From assembly GCA_004369085.1 (NCBI GenBank), contig ML210253.1, positions 33,995 through 97,994 on the forward strand: a stretch of DNA of 64,000 nucleotides, read 5' to 3'. Under the pieces are notes generated by a model. The model worked only from the letters and a program-made list of their open reading frames with translations, made no database searches and was not told where the DNA came from. Below are positions 35,695 through 46,350 of the stretch, piece after piece. Within the stretch, counting starts at the first letter, position 1, and the number at the start of each line of letters is the position of its first letter. A program made the position numbers and the translations under genes. This stretch comes from Coprinopsis marcescibilis (Eukaryota > Basidiomycota > Agaricomycetes > Agaricales > Psathyrellaceae).

Positions 35695-38577
35695 ATGCTG
35701 GGACTATGGCCCAGGGCCTTGACTCGACACCACGCCATAGTCTCGAGAAGTAACCTTCGACAGATTTCACCAGCTCCTCATGCTTCCCCCTTCACACCAC
35801 AAACTCGCGTCCTCGTAGGAATCCACATATCCAGATGGAATTCCTCATCGACGAGGCCGTCAGCACAGGATACGACGACACCGACATCGAACAATCCAGA
35901 CAAGAAGCCGAAGACTTCACTGTTTACTCGGTTCTTGCCTTCCCAGAGCATCAGCAAAGGCGGCCAGGGACCCTCGTCGTTCAAGAAGATTATTGCACTG
36001 GCAAAGCCAGAGCAGAAACCCTTGGGGATTGCCGTTGGCTTACTTCTGGTGTCCTCCGCGGTGTCTATGAGCGTCCCTTTCACAGTAGGGAGACTTATAG
36101 ACTTCTTCTGCTCTCCGAATCCGGTATGTTGGCGTCCGGACGAACATCTCAGTTAAGCGGCTAATCCCCCTACCTGGGTAGCAAATTCCACTCGACTTGT
36201 CTATCTGGCAGGCGTCTGGGGCATTGTTGCTCTTGTTCACCATTGGAGCAGCTGCCAACGCTGGTCGTTCAATTTTAATGCGACTTTCTGGTCAACGAAT
36301 TGTTGGTCGGCTCCGTGAACGGACGTACGGTGCTGCGCTTCGGCAAGAGGTCGAGTACGTGGAGAAAGGCGAAGGGGACGTGCTGAGCAGACTCAGTGTC
36401 GACACCAGCATTGTCGGCGAAAGGTACAACCCTCCTTGTTGAATGCGACTCACATCTAACCTTGTCGCTCTTTCAGTGTCACTCAGAACCTATCGGACGG
36501 GTTGCGTGCAATTGTAATGTCATCTGTCGGTCGTGAGTAGTAACAATCTTCTCGTAATCAAGTCACTCAGCCTTGTTCAAGTTGGCGCCATGTTTTACGT
36601 CTCCCCTACCCTCACGATGTTAATGCTTGCTGTCGTTCCACCGGTCTCCCTGGGCGCTGTATGTTTTTGAAAGTGTCGTGTCCTGCCGTCGGCTTATGCT
36701 TTCAGGTGTTTTATGGTAGATATCTGAAGAAACTGTCTCACCAGACTCAGGAAGCAGTCGGGGAAATGACCAAGGTGCGCTGATTTGTTCGTTCTATGGT
36801 CCGTGTCTTGATTTACGGCGCCGCAGGTCGCAACGGAATCACTATCTGCACTCCGTACGGTACAAGCGTATAATGCAATTCCTATGGAGCAGGAGAAATT
36901 CCATGAGAAGATCGGGAAGGTCCTATCATTGGCTCGACGCGAAGCTATAGCAAGCGGCATTTTCTTTGGCAGTACTGGCTGGAGCGGGAACGTTACGATA
37001 TTATGTCTTCTTGGATATGGTATTCCCTTTGTCCCTTTCTCCCAGATAGTCAATACTAAACCTATCGCTTAGGTGGTACTCTTGTATCGAGAGGCGAGAT
37101 TTCTGTTGGTGACTTGACCAGTCTCCTGTTGTACACTGTGTATGTGGGGAGCGGCTTGCAGATGCTAACGTAGGTTGCCTTCGTCCTGCTCCTGGTCCAG
37201 ACATGCTGATTGGTTTACAATCCTCAGTTCTTTCTTCGTAAGTACTCACGCAGGGAACCTGCAATTTTATCTCATTTTGTTTTGCATAGTCCTCTATAAT
37301 GCGAGGTGTCGGCGCAGGCGTACGAGTGTTTGAAGTGCTACATCGAAATCCGGCCATCCCACATACTGGAGGAGCACTAGTTGCACCAAACGTACAAGGG
37401 CCTATTAGGTTCGAAGGTGTCGGCTTCCATTACCCGAGCCGAAAGGGCGTCGATATCCTCAAGGATTTCAATCTTGAAATTAATGTAGGCGAAACCGTTG
37501 CAATCGTGTAAGTTCGTTCTACGCTGTGAACCTTTCATATTTGTTGACTCCTGGTTCTCAGCGGTGAAAGTGGTGGCGGAAAATCTTCCATTCATTCGTT
37601 GCTACTACGATATTATGATCCTGTGCAAGGAAGGGTAACTTTCAACGGCCAAGGTAATGCGATTCGCGCCACTGCAGTCCGAATGTGCAACTCTGACGTA
37701 CTTTACTAGACATCCGTGAATTCTCGACGACATCGTGGCGGGATATTATAGGAATTGTTCCGCAGGACCCTGTCCTATTCACCGGAACTATTGCCTCCAA
37801 TATTGCCTACGGCAACCCAGACGTTACTCGGGAAGAAGTAGAAGCAGCTGCCCGTGAGGCGAACTGCGAATTTGTATGGGGCATGCCCGACGGCTTCGAC
37901 ACCGAGAGTAAGCGTACCCTTTGCCGGGTTTCTAAACCAGGTTTTGACACCACGAAGTTAGCAGATTAAGCCTCAGTGGAGGCCAACGTCAGCGTCTTGC
38001 AATTGCCCGTGCTCTGTTAAAGAAGCCACGCATATTGGCTCTTGATGAGGCGACGAGTGCACTGGATGCAACCTCGGAGCGAAGAGTAAGTTTCAGCTCA
38101 ATTCTCGGCTCAAAATGCATGCATGGCTGACCTCTTCTTTTAGGTAAATGATGCAATAGACAAGATACTCCGCTCGCGGGAGATGACATGTTTATTTGTT
38201 GCTCATCGTCTTTCTACTATCGCGAGGGCTTCGCGAATTGTGGTTCTAGAAGGTAAGTCAAAGTGGAGTGCATCATAAACGATCCTTTGACTGAAAATGT
38301 GACCCAGGTGGCTGCATCGTGGAGTCAGGGACTTTCCGAGAATTGGTTTGTTGTTATGAAATTATTTATAAAACCACGCCATCTGACCAACTTTGATTGC
38401 TAGGTGGAACGTGACGACTCGAGGTTCAGGGCTTTAATGGCTGCCCAGCTCAATGCGGCAGCAGGAGAAAGCTTGTTCCACCACGAAGGCAACACTTCAG
38501 AACCCTGTCCGGAAGATAACGAGGCCGAGGAGTTTGAGATTGTGGAGGGCAGCACAAAATCACAATCGGCTACCTGA
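35695..38577 (+). CDS. MDL1: Mitochondrial half-size ABC transporter (MDL1/ABCB10 type)
   Basis: Exporter of the mitochondrial inner membrane; yeast Mdl1 exports peptides. The N-terminus is Arg/Ser-rich without acidic residues ([20 protein letters not shown]), as expected for a mitochondrial presequence. The membrane domain includes [20 protein letters not shown], the [20 protein letters not shown] segment and [18 protein letters not shown]. The nucleotide-binding domain has Walker [11 protein letters not shown]-loop [16 protein letters not shown], signature [17 protein letters not shown], Walker [17 protein letters not shown] and the H-loop FVAHRLSTI. The end is acidic ([23 protein letters not shown]). 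About a dozen short introns. One ATPase domain and one membrane domain make it a half transporter. Confidence 0.93.
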
Positions 38578-38789
38578 GGAGAAAACTCTCCTCCATCACT
38601 ACTCACTAGACGCTACTTATTTACCTAATAGAGCAAATAATATGTCATATATTGACTACATGGTGGAGCTGGATTGTTGGCTGTCGTGCGGTCACCGGGT
38701 ATCCATTACACTTTGCTTGTGACGTCATCCCGTTGTGTGAACACCTTTTAATAGACGGTAGCCTCGCGTTCTGGCCCTCTATCCCCATT

Positions 38790-39914
38790 ATGGAACCAAT
38801 CTCCAGCTCTACTGAAGCCATTGCGAGCCTATCGATCCAGTGTGAGCAAGGCGACAATGCCAATGCGGACAACCGCACTAAGGAACTGTTCAGTAGCGCC
38901 AAGGTGTCCCTCGATGCTCTCAGTGTGAGTCCCACTGATCCAAATTTCGCCTTCGTTACTACATTGCATGGCGACAGGTCGCGTTCGAGAGTCTCCACAG
39001 CCAGACCATCCAAATGGCCGCCGTGAAGGGTTCTTCTGGCTCCAAGGATTCAATCAAGTATGTCGCGTTGTTGGCCTAAACTGTAGCCTTCATACTCATC
39101 CGAATCTGTAGATTCCGTCGAGAAATCGCTGAACAGGAGGCTCGCCATCGGGAGGGCATGAATGAGATACAGAGTATGAAACTAATGTTGGAAGGCCACC
39201 ACTCTAACGCGTCCATCTAAAGGAATAATCGATGATCTTTTAGAGAACGAGGCCGCGGAGCAGTTTAGAAAACAAGGTATGCGTTTACCTAACGACAGCT
39301 ATTTTAAATCCAACTTTCGCTTTCAGTTGAACAAGAGATCAATGAACATCTGGGCTCCATCGTTCAGGATTGCGTTGGAGATTGTCTCAAGGCCAACGTC
39401 TCAGAGGATTTGCAAAAGGAAGTCGAGGATAGCAAGGCAGAGCTAGAACGAGCCAGACTAGCTCTCCACAACTCGTAAGTTTCGTGCTATATCCGCGCCC
39501 ATTTCCGACTTTTATCATCATCCACCAGGGAGAGCCGACGCCTGAATAGCAAACTTCGTTCTGACAACGCGGATGAGCCGCTGGACACGCTTCTTACAGC
39601 CGACGGAGTCGTTAGCTCGCACTTTCCCAAAGATTTGAACGGGATGTTCTCGTTAGACGGTAATTCAATGATGGCCTAGGGTCTCCGGATTGTTGACTTG
39701 ATCACTCACTGTTATCTGGCAGCGGAGGCCTGCAAGACCCTTGCTACAGAGTATGGGTTTCCAGAGGTATCGGATTCCAGGGACAAAAACCTCAACCGGT
39801 TCATGCAGTTCTGTGGGGTGAGATACCAATTGGTGGAATTTGTTACTTTAATTTCTCTCATTTTCTGTTCACTGACGACAATAACAGGTTCGTCCCACTA
39901 CTATCCAGGCTTGA
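38790..39914 (+). CDS. Coiled-coil hypothetical protein
   Basis: Function not recognised. Starts MEPISSSTEAIASLSIQCEQ. Exons carry long charged helices, for example FRREIAEQEARHREGMNEIQ, ENEAAEQFRKQ and DLQKEVEDSKAELERARLAL, typical of a coiled coil. A segment with NNxLNRFMQFCG-like character (NLNRFMQFCG) leads to a short last exon: an intron at 39,803-39,887 joins to VRPTTIQA-stop. At least five introns. No signal peptide or membrane segment. The coding signal and splice sites are good; the role is unknown. Confidence 0.68.
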
Positions 39915-40649
39915 AGCTTGATGACTTTCATCGTGGCGTCCGAGTCGCTTGCCAGACTACTTCTTTTGTTCCTCGACTCTGCTATATGAACACGTTTGGC
40001 TCTTGCAGTGAACCCCTGAATGTCCCAAATGATCTGTAATCGCGAATGTGTCGTACCTATTACTATCCCCTCTTATGCGAGGCGTGGTCGAGAATGGCAT
40101 AAATAAGTGCCGGGGTGCAGTCCGGTTTAGTATACTATCATTAACCAGATGTTCAGACACACCACATGTCAAGACACTTTTTGATGGGACATACTTCCTC
40201 TGCTTCAATTTGTCTGAAAATTGGATAGTAAATTTGTACAAGGGTCTGTACCTCAATTCTACTTTTTCTTTGGCAAAAATAATGAAGTTTGAGAGATATG
40301 AGAAATCAGTCGGGTGTCACGCTCTGTCACGCTCAAGACAGCGGAGTCTTGAGTTTCCTGTCGGCCATCAGGCCTGAGCGACAAAGCGCGGCGAACTAGA
40401 AGTCGGAGCTTGAAATTCACCACTGTTTTTGGACGCCCGTGACTGTGACATGTGTGACAGTCTTGAGATGTCTTGAGATGTGGTGTGTCTGAAGTTAACG
40501 ATAGTATGAACGCGGTTGCGTGCTCACCAATACAATGATCTGATTATTCAGAGAGCGAGCGATGTATCATGTTGTCCCTGCCTTTGACTGTGCTCCATTG
40601 CTCTCCCCTCCCACTAGTCTTCGATCTGTCCTGAAGTTTATCCCTGAAC
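39915..40649. other. Intergenic region before the NADH pyrophosphatase gene
   Basis: About 735 bp with no supported gene. It has a small direct duplication (TCTTGAGATG twice near 40,462) and several copies of GTCACGCTC-like words around 40,316-40,335. It should hold the 3' end of the coiled-coil gene and the promoter of the next gene. Confidence 0.45.
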
Positions 40650-42420
40650 ATGTCTGAAACGTGAGTTTATCATAACCCGAAGTATTCGAGAGGGTCCCGC
40701 GAATAACAGGCATTAACAGACTCGGTGTGGTGAACACATATGGTGGTTCTCCTTTGAACCGACTTTCATGGCTCAGGACATCTCAAGCTGTTTTGAACGC
40801 TATAATAGGCCTTCCTCAAACCAGGTGGATTTTTTTCAACCGAGGCCAACCACTTACCATAACGGCGCCAAATTCACCCAATGAGGTGCTACTCTACTTG
40901 GGTACCGAAGACATCAAGTCCTTTCTCGGACCAGAACCATATTTTGGACAGGGGCAGACCCCTGGGGACCTTATTCCGAGTGACCACAACGAAGACTCTG
41001 GAGAACACTCGCACCACTCGCCAACCCATGCTGCCAGACATATAGGACCTCGAGTCGTCTTTGCTGGTCTCGACGATCACGATAAGGATTCAGCGGCGTC
41101 TTTACCTCTTGCAGAGTTTAAAGACCCCGTTGTCGCAGTCCAGAGCCTCAAAGGGACTCCTTATTTTGCTTTGGATGTTGCAGAACTCTCCATATCCCAG
41201 GAAGAAATAGACCAAATCCTCAGCTCTTCGCTCTCGAAAGATGGCAGGACGTTCCGATGGTCTGAACCCCGATCATTTCTGACGACTCTGGACAACAATG
41301 CGGCAGCAATATTTGGCTTAGCTCGAAGTATGGTAGATTGGAACCTTCGGAATAGAGTACGTGAAGAGGATCATCAACTCAGTGATTCGTGACCAGCTTA
41401 TTTCTATTGTGTCGGTAGTTTTGCCCAGGATGCGGATCACCTACCTACTCGATGTGGGGCGGATGGAAGATTTCATGTACGTCCCTCCTGCCTTGGGCAA
41501 AAAATCAGGGGAATCTGTGTCCATCTGGGTGGGTCACCAGTCACCCTCCATCCCAATTGACAACCTCTCACTAACTCCACTTAGGAAGGGCTTGCAAAAC
41601 TACACTCATCCCAGAACAGATGCGGTCGTCATCATGATAGCCATCGATGAGACTGGAGATAAAGTACTGTTAGGAAGAGGAGTAGGCAACGGTCCATTCT
41701 AGTCTGCGCAATGCATCTGAGCGAACCTCCTTTCAACTAGCGGCGCTTCCCGGGCAAGTTCTATTCGGCACTCGCTGGGTTCATTGAGCCGGGCGAATCC
41801 TTCGAAGACGCAGTGGCGCGAGAAATGTGGGAAGAGGCTGGCGTGCGGGTATGGAATGTGCGATATCACTCTGGACAGCCTTGGGTGAGTCCTGGCATCT
41901 ATCATTCAAAGTTTCAACAATCGCAGCTTTCATTTACTCACAGATTTCGGATTTAGCCGTACCCGGCCAACCTTATGGTTGGTTTCTACGCCAGAGCCGA
42001 CTCCACGAAGCCTGTCAGGGTTGATCTTGATAACGAGCTTGTTGGTAAGTCTGAGTATCGCCTACAAGGTTTGAGAAACTGATGAACTCAGACGCGAGGT
42101 GGTATACTCGCGACGAAGTCCGCGCAGTTTTGAATCATCGGGCCGGGACCAAGTTTGGAAATTCCGACTATAAACGGTTAAACGAAATTGTAGAAGGGAA
42201 GAAAGACGGAGACCAAGCGAGTGCGACCGCCGCCGCTACTGCATTTACTCCTGTCGAGGATGACAAGGCGAAAGCCTCCGCCCCGCAAGTTGGCTCAGAA
42301 GTAGATGAACCGCCCTTCAGGGTCCCGCCAAGCAGTGCAATCGCGGGTGTGTTAATTCGCGACTGGGTGGATCGGAAGATTGGTTTCGAACCGAAACCCT
42401 TCCAGAAGATGAATTTGTAA
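40650..42420 (+). CDS. NPY1: NADH pyrophosphatase (Nudix hydrolase, NUDT12/Npy1 type)
   Basis: Hydrolyses NADH and NAD-capped RNA to NMN(H) and AMP. A tiny first exon (MSE plus two nt) is joined to TLGVVNTYGGSPLNRLSWLR. A zinc-ribbon-like segment follows (FCPGCGSPTYSMWGGWKISC). The Nudix box spans FIEPGESFEDAVAREMWEEA and matches GX5EX7REUXEEXGU. It is followed by the NADH-pyrophosphatase signature SGQPWPYPANLM. The C-terminal exon has an Ala/Lys-rich insert and ends FQKMNL-stop, with no SKL-type peroxisomal signal. Six or so introns. The insert of about 40 residues before the end is longer than usual. Confidence 0.93.
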
Positions 42421-42601
42421 GGGCACGGTATGATGCTCATAAACCGGAGAAGACATGGCAGCAAGCTTCAAGACTTCATGGGCGGTCTAATCTCGCCTTG
42501 AGCTGCAACATTACACTGGGAATACAGTACTCTAGATCTAACGAGTCTCGAAAGGCCACGAGCCGTCATCAGACTTCCATTAGCATTAATATATGAAATC
42601 G

Positions 42602-43288
42602 TTAGGCCGAGGGCCTGGGCCCTGCGTTCTTCGTAAACTTCTCAAACAGTGGAGTGAAATCGGCATAGATGTATGCACGCTTGGCTTTCCGGTGCTACAC
42701 CCAATATATTGTAAAGGTTCACATAGGTGAAGGAACATGGACCACGTACCGATGGTAATTTATCGAAGGAAGTCATGCAGTCCATTTGGTGCGTTTCTCC
42801 TCGCCAAAACGTATAAGTCACCGTGGTTTGAACCAATATCTGCTCATGAAAGACGTAGACTGCGAAAATTAACTTGCGTCACTGTCAAGAAACATACGGT
42901 GGCGTTACTCACTGGCTCGGATACTGTATATGACATATGCAACCCGCTCAGTCCGAAAGTTCTGTGTCCATCGAGAAAGGTTTCACGGACCAGTGGTCTA
43001 TCTGCTTTGTCGCGTTGCGTTGCCAGTCCATTACTTCTTGAATAGTCGACACCCCGGTTGTGCGGGAGTTGCCAAACGAAAGGACGCCTTGTTTTATAAA
43101 GAAATTGGAGGCAAATCTGTGGTCGTGCGTGTCAAGTGCTGTGTAATACTGGGGTTATTCGTTCACCATCTACAATCCAAAGAATGGGAGGTACGGGGAC
43201 TCACATTGATTACCCATTGCTTTCCTTTCTGTAGATCGACCTGAGACAGCGGTGGACGAGCTGAACCACCACGGCAGTCGAAGCGCAT
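42602..43288 (-). CDS. SnoaL-like (NTF2-fold) protein, paralogue A
   Basis: Small alpha+beta-cone protein of the SnoaL/NTF2-like superfamily; ligand unknown. Exons: 43,205-43,288; 42,991-43,148; 42,913-42,923 (11 nt); 42,750-42,859; 42,602-42,694. They give exactly 152 codons including the stop. It begins MRFDCRGGSARPPLSQVDLQ, then YYTALDTHDHRFASNFFIKQ, GVLSFGNSRTTGVSTIQEVM, the microexon contributing IRA, then FHEQILVQTTVTYTFWRGET, and ends FTKNAGPRPSA-stop. Exon lengths and phases match the paralogue at 45,194-45,877 (84 nt first exon, 11 nt third exon). That comparison fixes the model; read without the microexon, the gene looks broken by a TGA. Confidence 0.78.
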
Positions 43289-43678
43289 TATACTTCTGTC
43301 GTTGGGGAATGGGGTGTTGGGGTGGCTACTTAGTTGGATACGGCGGTTAACGTTGGCGTCTTGCTATAAACTCTGACGCATTATAAATGGCCTCCTACCA
43401 TCAAAATCATGATAACTTTAACCCCCCAAGTCTTACTGCATACCCCGGAGCAAGTCGTATCCGACGTACTCCTTACCATGAACGTGAGATGGACCGAGAT
43501 TAATGGCCATCACCGAGTAGCTACCGACGCATTGGTAATAGTCCAGATCATTCGTTCGTTGAGCTAATTTTCCAACGGTTTCAGCCTTTTCAGCACTGCC
43601 TGGCCGCGACCAACACTCCGAATTAATCGGAATGGCGGATGGTCTTGTTGGAGAAATCTATTATTAGATTGTTCAGGG

Positions 43679-43936
43679 ATGTCGTCTTCCGAGTCAGATG
43701 AAACTGAAGCAGCAGTCTTCAAGCACCAGTATCTGCAGAAAGTGCGCTTTGAGAAAGAAGACAGTATGTATCCAGCAAACATAGAAGCAACCCCAAGGGC
43801 AAGCAAATTTCGACAAGTGGCTACAAACTACGAAACGTTCCTGATGCGGAAGCAAACCCCAAGCCGAGCAGACTTGACGCGAAATGGTCGGCAAGTTCTG
43901 AGTAAACGACTACGGGATGATGGAAACAATCATTGA
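43679..43936 (+). CDS. Possible small hypothetical protein
   Basis: An 85-codon open frame beginning MSSSESDETEAAVFKHQYLQ and ending LRDDGNNH-stop. Composition is protein-like and hydrophilic, with acidic N-terminus and basic C-terminal half. A TATA-like ATTATAAATGG lies about 300 bp upstream. Open frames continue to the right (to about 44,700) but could not be joined by convincing splice sites, so it may be the first exon of a larger or decaying gene, or chance. Confidence 0.25.
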   Translation: MSSSESDETEAAVFKHQYLQKVRFEKEDSMYPANIEATPRASKFRQVATNYETFLMRKQTPSRADLTRNGRQVLSKRLRDDGNNH

Positions 43937-45193
43937 TATCAGCGGTATGTACATAAGTATCAAAACTCTGGATCGCTCAAGATCACCCCAGGCGATTTGA
44001 AAGCTACTGAAGAAAGTTGGGGAGTGGTAAAGCGCAGTTGACTATCAGATGGATCCATCACTTTCGACACCCAAGGGTGTCCAACCGCAAACGATTTGTA
44101 TACAGCTCGAGAGAGATATTTAAGCCAAGTCAGCAGACATTCTGGGATAAAGTTAGGGTATCCCTTGTCGATTATTTTTCTTCCGTCGCCGTCATATGAA
44201 AGATTTAGCCTCCTGTTATGTGTAGTAAGAGGCTAAAACATGCTCATCTGGGTTGATTTATGTGCGTGCAGTAAGCGCCATAAAGGAGAAAAAACTAAAG
44301 GAGCTGTGCCACATGGTCCAGCGCGCGTGTTTTCAGAGTAGTTTCGTTCCCGAAGATAACATAGTAAGTGAACACTGGAGTTCAGACCTTTCGGAGTTCC
44401 TTCCACTCGCACATGCTCAAACCTCCGAGTCTGATTGACCCCCTGAACGTGCATGCACCGTCATTGGCGCATTAGCGACCTTTCCCTTTGAGCCCAGGAA
44501 CCGCCCGACGTCAATGGCATATATTCAGTCTATTCTGAAGCAATCTCCAGTCCATTCCTATCTCCAGCATCACCAAGCCGCTTGGCCAAAATATCCTCAT
44601 GTCAGATATATCGTTGAGCCTCGAGGCATAAAGTATCACTTACTGCAGTTACTAGTGACCTATTTCATGCTCCGCTTTGAACGACAACATGGCAGATGAC
44701 TAGGCTGAATTGAAGAGTTACTTCCCTCCGAACCACTGCTAGGTATACGTATTTTCATTTCAGGTTCTTCACGTATCTTCATGATCACCGGATTTTGTGA
44801 TTCTTGTGAATTGGACGTGAGCTGTTTATAGTGATACACATGCGGAATCAGCTGACTGCGCGTACATACAGGACATACTATTTTCTGATTCGATTCGGTG
44901 CATATAGGCGCGGAACCAAGTGATTGTGTACTTATCAGATAGTAGGGTGTCGACCTGTGTCCTCAGAACATGGAAAGTTAGATTTTCATGTGAACATTCA
45001 GAATAAGAATATGCAGGAATGATGATTCAATTGCTCACGAATTCACCAATGCAACCAAAGTGCAACGATCCGAGTCAATTCAACAAACAGTAAAACACCA
45101 GGTCTAGAGGTGAATAAATCTAATAATCAGAGGACAGATATCACAGGAGGGAACTCATAGAGAATATTCTGGCCAATCAAACGGTCGCCTGAA
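43937..45193. other. Intergenic region between SnoaL-like paralogues
   Basis: About 1.25 kb. Several 60-75 codon frames exist (44,017-44,700) with no motif and no consistent exon chain. From 44,700 on, the sequence is AT-rich. No third SnoaL-like copy was seen. Confidence 0.4.
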
Positions 45194-45877
45194 CTAAATA
45201 GAGGGCCCGCCCAAGGCTGCAAATTTGGCGAAGACTTTAGAGAAATCGCCAGATGCTCGACTTCCAGCGGCTTTCTCTTTCTGCGAAATGATGTCAGTGA
45301 TGTCGTCGACATGGGTTCTCGATGTCCAAACGGTCCCTTACCCCAACAGACTTGAAGAAAGTGACTTTGCATTCAACGATTTCTTGGGTCTTATCGGGGA
45401 AGACGTAGGTCACTTCATGGTCAACAATAATCTCGTTGTGCAGGATGTGAACTAGGCCAATCCGAGTGACTTTGTGGACTTAATCAAATTAGCTGCGAAG
45501 CGTACCCGATCGAATGCTGAAAGAAAGTGCATTGTTGAGTTGACAAACCATAAAATATATCAGTTCGCTCTTACACATGCTCGAATCTCTCTGTTGCATT
45601 GTGAAGCTGTCGCATCATCTGTACTTGTGCAGCTTTGCCCTTGACTGGCGGAAGGTCACCGAAATATGTGATGGAGTCATCTTCAAAAAACTGCCAAAGT
45701 TTATCGAGATTTCTGGCATCTCCCGCATCGTAGATCTGGGTATTGCCGTATTAGTATCGGTATACAATTCAAACAGTCAGACAGTCAACCCACAGCGATA
45801 ATCCACCTCATACTAGCCTGATATTCCGCTTCAGACACGTTACTGACGGGTTGCGAGGGGCGTAATTCGAAACGCAT
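45194..45877 (-). CDS. SnoaL-like (NTF2-fold) protein, paralogue B
   Basis: Same fold as paralogue A. Exons: 45,794-45,877; 45,575-45,735; 45,506-45,516 (11 nt); 45,342-45,469; 45,194-45,280, giving 157 codons including the stop. It begins MRFELRPSQPVSNVSEAEYQ, then IYDAGDARNLDKLWQFFEDD and SITYFGDLPPVKGKAAQVQM. The microexon contributes IRS in EHVIRSVTRIGLV. Then come LHNEIIVDHEVTYVFPDKTQ and EIVECKVTFFKSVG, ending KFAALGGPSI-stop. The intron after the microexon would be only 36 nt (45,470-45,505). No signal peptide; probably cytosolic. Substrate or role unknown. Confidence 0.78.
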
Positions 45878-46350
45878 TGAAGGGGAGGGAAGGGGAAGAA
45901 GGAAGGAGCGTTGTTATGAAAGCCAGGCAATTGCGTCCCTTATTTCTAAGAACCTGAAGTCAACCCCTCCCAATCGCACATCACTCGCGAGCTGAATCTG
46001 CCAATCCCATTGTACGCCACTTTGACAACACCTTTCTGTGAATGATCGGAGGGCAGATTGAATAGAAACAGACAGACGTTAACATCAGCTGACAGCGACA
46101 TGGTGCGGGAAATGACCCAATGTCGAGTCATTGCACTCAGCTGCAGGTCCGCCGGCATCAGGAACTGTGACAGGGGGTGTTCACCGAAAACTTCTCCTGT
46201 GATCAGGACAGAAACACGCACTCGTTGTTAAGATAGAACCTTCGTCCTGCGAAAATGTGAAATGAGATACACCCGCTCCTTCACGGTGATGGGAGATAAC
46301 GAACGGCACACAGCAAATAAATTAGAGCAAGATAGTGTAGATATGTATGA
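45878..46350. other. Intergenic region upstream of paralogue B
   Basis: About 470 bp holding the promoter of paralogue B and the 3' end of the membrane-protein gene. No gene or repeat recognised. Confidence 0.45.

Noticed and set aside
40455..40485. Short direct duplication TCTTGAGATG.
   Set aside because: Only two 10-nt units, without target-site or element structure; probably slippage.
42913..43148. Paralogue A first looked like a pseudogene with a TGA or frameshift after KPFSMDTELSD.
   Set aside because: Comparison with paralogue B showed that this stretch is intron (42,924-42,990) and that an 11-nt exon restores the frame. The gene is intact.
44017..44699. Chain of small plus-strand frames after 43,936 as exons of one gene.
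   Set aside because: No set of splice sites gave a continuous frame with good branch points; kept only as a low-confidence first exon at 43,679-43,936.
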